Shown in pieces: positions 40,543-41,196 of a DNA stretch of 41,196 nt. The position numbers were made by a program, and so were the translations under genes. Under the pieces are notes generated by a model, which saw only the letters and a program-made list of their open reading frames with translations, did no database searches and was not told the DNA's origin. Location of the stretch: positions 1-41,196 of the forward strand of contig CAYTXM010000001.1 in the NCBI GenBank assembly GCA_964441595.1, given 5' to 3'. This DNA is from DAOVIY01 sp964441595 (GTDB lineage Bacteria > Patescibacteriota > Minisyncoccia > UBA6257). Position 1 is the stretch's first letter. Each line of letters starts with the position of its first letter.

Positions 40543-41151
40543 ATGTTTAATATTCTTCCCCCCCTTTTAATTATTCTAGGTATAGTTGGTTTAATTTTTA
40601 TATTTAAAGGCAAAAAAGGCGAAGAAGACGAAAAAATTATAGAAGAATTAGAAGAAGAGGAAATAATAAAAGGAAGAGAGAAATTTTCAGAAAGATTTCA
40701 CAGGGTTTTTAATAAAGAGAATTATCAGAAAGCTTGTAACCAGTTTTTTCTTTTCATAGAAAAATCCTTAGTTCGTTCACGGATAATAATTTTAAGAATT
40801 GATAGAATAATTTTTAAAAATTTATCAAGCATCAGGAAAAGGAAAGATAATGATGATGTGAAAAACGGAAAAAATGGCATTATTAAATCTTTTGACAAAG
40901 AAAAGTTAGATCAAAGTGATATAGATGTCTCACATATTCTAGATACAAAAGATGAAGAAAAAAAATTATTGAAAAAGCTTCGAAAAAATCCTGATGATGT
41001 AGCTACCCTTAAAAACTTAGCTCGTATTTATCTCTGGCAGGAAGATTTTTCTTCTGCTCGTTGGACTTTACTTTGCGCTTATAGAATAGATAAAGAAGAT
41101 AATGTAGTTCATGGTTTATTAGTGGAATTGTACGAAAAAAAGCCGAGGTAG
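40543..41151 (+). CDS. Membrane-anchored TPR-like protein
   Basis: The 202-residue protein has an N-terminal membrane helix (about 5-22, PLLIILGIVGLIFIF), an acidic stretch (30-45), a basic helical middle, and a C-terminal TPR-like repeat (NPDDVATLKNLARIYLWQEDFSSARWTLLCAYRIDKED). Function unknown. The stop codon (41149-41151) lies within the tRNA-Thr gene, an overlap of 10 nt. Confidence 0.75.
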   Translation: MFNILPPLLIILGIVGLIFIFKGKKGEEDEKIIEELEEEEIIKGREKFSERFHRVFNKENYQKACNQFFLFIEKSLVRSRIIILRIDRIIFKNLSSIRKRKDNDDVKNGKNGIIKSFDKEKLDQSDIDVSHILDTKDEEKKLLKKLRKNPDDVATLKNLARIYLWQEDFSSARWTLLCAYRIDKEDNVVHGLLVELYEKKPR

Positions 41152-41196
41152 CTCAATGGTAGAGCAACGGTTTTGTAAACCGTAGGTTGGGGGTTC
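41142..41196 (+). tRNA. tRNA-Thr (anticodon UGU), cut by the window end
   Basis: Acceptor strand GCCGAGG, TA, D arm GCTC-AATGGTA-GAGC, A, anticodon arm ACGGT-TTTGTAA-ACCGT with TGT at positions 34-36, variable AGGTT, then the T-stem GGGGG and TTC at the window edge. The 3' part lies outside. Confidence 0.93.

Noticed and set aside
1..41196. CRISPR arrays, insertion sequences, rRNA genes
   Set aside because: No regularly spaced repeats, transposase-like frames or rRNA-like sequence were seen on either strand.

Overview
The window looks like a piece of a chromosome from a Candidate Phyla Radiation (Patescibacteria) bacterium, most likely a Parcubacteria-type lineage. The DNA is AT-rich and the genes are tightly packed. 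YidC is short, no recF is seen next to dnaN, and several ribosomal proteins carry long charged tails. Most housekeeping genes have no Shine-Dalgarno (SD) sequence. TGA is used as a stop (for example at 23801-23803), so this is not a code-25 lineage. The lineage call is inference from gene style, not from a marker tree.

Region 1 (1-4692) is the replication origin neighbourhood. On the minus strand lie jag (cut by the window edge), yidC, rnpA and rpmH; divergently lie dnaA, an intergenic oriC candidate with phased DnaA boxes, dnaN and a DciA-like DUF721 gene. Region 2 (4697-14456) holds a class A penicillin-binding protein, ruvC and yebC on the minus strand, then pheS, pheT, gyrB and rpsP on the plus strand. 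PheT lacks its usual N-terminal tRNA-binding domain.

Region 3 (14475-24133) is the accessory part. It contains a tandem 2246-bp-period duplication. Each copy has a DEDDh-exonuclease-like gene followed by an operon of tiny proteins with strong SD sequences and a structured leader. The last 1963 bp of the two copies read as identical, while the first 213 bp differ at about 29 positions. Copy 2 is followed by an element of two interlocked inverted repeats (13 bp and 29 bp), a membrane protein, and an 1165-residue secreted phospholipase-C-like protein with two lamin-tail domains. A third SD-rich operon of small proteins (acetyltransferase, two zinc-knuckle microproteins) starts with a promoter and 5' hairpin related to those of the duplicated operons.

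Region 4 (24191-41196) returns to core functions: tyrS; a thiol-redox group (GILT/DsbA-like protein, glutaredoxin, membrane-anchored DJ-1/PfpI); gap-rpiB-rpe; rplY; a coiled-coil/lytic transglycosylase protein; rpsR; a DUF458 gene; ftsK; a RodZ-like gene; recA; rpsF-ssb; convergent rpmE-prfA; then rpsB-tsf, a TPR membrane protein and a tRNA-Thr cut by the window end. A short orphan transcript with a very strong terminator lies between rpmE and rpsB. Small palindromic repeats related to one another occur at about 26.9, 30.6 and 35.65 kb, one of them inside a coding region.

The best candidates for something undescribed are the SD-rich microprotein operons with their shared 5' stem-loop, the interlocked repeat element at 18902-18999, and the orphan RNA at 39116-39178.
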